Shown one piece after another: positions 63,958-64,000 of a stretch of DNA of 64,000 bases; position 1 is the stretch's first letter, and each line of letters begins with the position of its first letter. The notes beneath the pieces were generated by a model that did not search any database, was not told the origin of the DNA, and was given only the letters and a program-made list of their open reading frames with translations. The translations under genes and the position numbers were made by a program. The DNA comes from Pseudomonadota bacterium (GTDB lineage: Bacteria; Pseudomonadota; Alphaproteobacteria; Rhizobiales; Xanthobacteraceae): positions 80,549-144,548 of the forward strand of contig JAEWHP010000042.1 in NCBI GenBank assembly GCA_023387735.1, given 5' to 3'.

Positions 63958-64000
63958 AGTGGCTTTACGGCTTACTTCGTACTCTCCCCGGAGAACGGCT

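Larger units (their letters stand above)
63449..64000. other. Right-edge region without a supported gene
   Basis: 552 bases. The part up to about 63720 should hold the promoter of the TRAP operon; I see no gene in it. The minus-strand frames at 63560-63940 and 63565-63921 run through structured repeat DNA and have no family resemblance, so they are not called. The rest holds the hairpin at 63737-63764 and the element at 63845-63957, described separately; the element may extend beyond the window. Confidence 0.5.

Overview
The window is high-GC, tightly packed alphaproteobacterial DNA. It most resembles Bradyrhizobium or a close Bradyrhizobiaceae relative. The reasons are codon usage, many ATGA/GTGA stop-start overlaps, several TRAP, ABC and hydantoinase transport/catabolic modules, a hutF-type histidine pathway, and a structured repeat at the right edge that looks like one I remember from that group. 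I see no phage, insertion sequence, integrase, CRISPR array or rRNA. It reads as ordinary chromosome with one tRNA.

Layout. 1-4.6 kb: upstream DNA, then an RND efflux pair (lipoprotein adaptor and inner-membrane pump). 4.7-9.1 kb: two APC-type arginine/ornithine-like antiporters and arginine deiminase. 9.3-10.4 kb: a putative outer-membrane beta-barrel and a small secreted basic protein. 10.5-16.1 kb: a seven-gene Mrp/Mnh cation antiporter operon whose order (E-F-G-[A-tail+B]-C-D-D-like) follows the membrane arm of archaeal Mbh complexes rather than classical mrpA-G. 16.1-17.2 kb: an Arg/Trp-rich small protein and a DUF992 protein. 17.2-24.2 kb: a respiratory block. It has a CuA subunit II, a COX1-COX3 fusion with altered proton-channel residues, a small coupled membrane protein, CtaG, a CopD-like protein, a DUF2231 protein, a ferric-reductase-like flavocytochrome and a 31-residue membrane peptide.

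24.2-28.2 kb: a membrane-anchored alpha/beta hydrolase, a GntP-like permease and a patatin phospholipase. 28.4-35.6 kb: hydantoinase/oxoprolinase subunits HyuB and HyuA, divergent from a DctPQM TRAP transporter. 35.6-42.2 kb: histidine utilisation. hutI-hutH-hutU run on the minus strand and hutF-hutC on the plus strand, around a near-perfect HutC-type operator. 42.3-48.3 kb: a NitT/TauT-type ABC transporter, a cystathionine-gamma-synthase-family PLP enzyme and a copper amine oxidase.

48.6-52.6 kb: a coupled four-gene cluster of unknown function built around a membrane-anchored single-ring Clp-type AAA+ protein, with a Sel1-repeat membrane protein. It is my best candidate for an undescribed system. 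52.8-59.4 kb: a LysR regulator, a polyamine-type ABC transporter and an aminobutyraldehyde dehydrogenase, resembling E. coli ydcSTUV-patD. 59.4-60.3 kb: tRNA-Lys(CTT) and a Spy/CpxP-like protein. 60.4-63.4 kb: a second DctPQM TRAP transporter with a terminator between dctP and dctQM. 63.4-64 kb: no gene, but a REP-like hairpin and a structured repeat element.

Taken together, much of the window takes up and breaks down nitrogen compounds (arginine, histidine, hydantoin-like rings, primary amines, polyamines) next to respiratory and ion-transport complexes. The hut pathway ends at formylglutamate: no hutG is present here.
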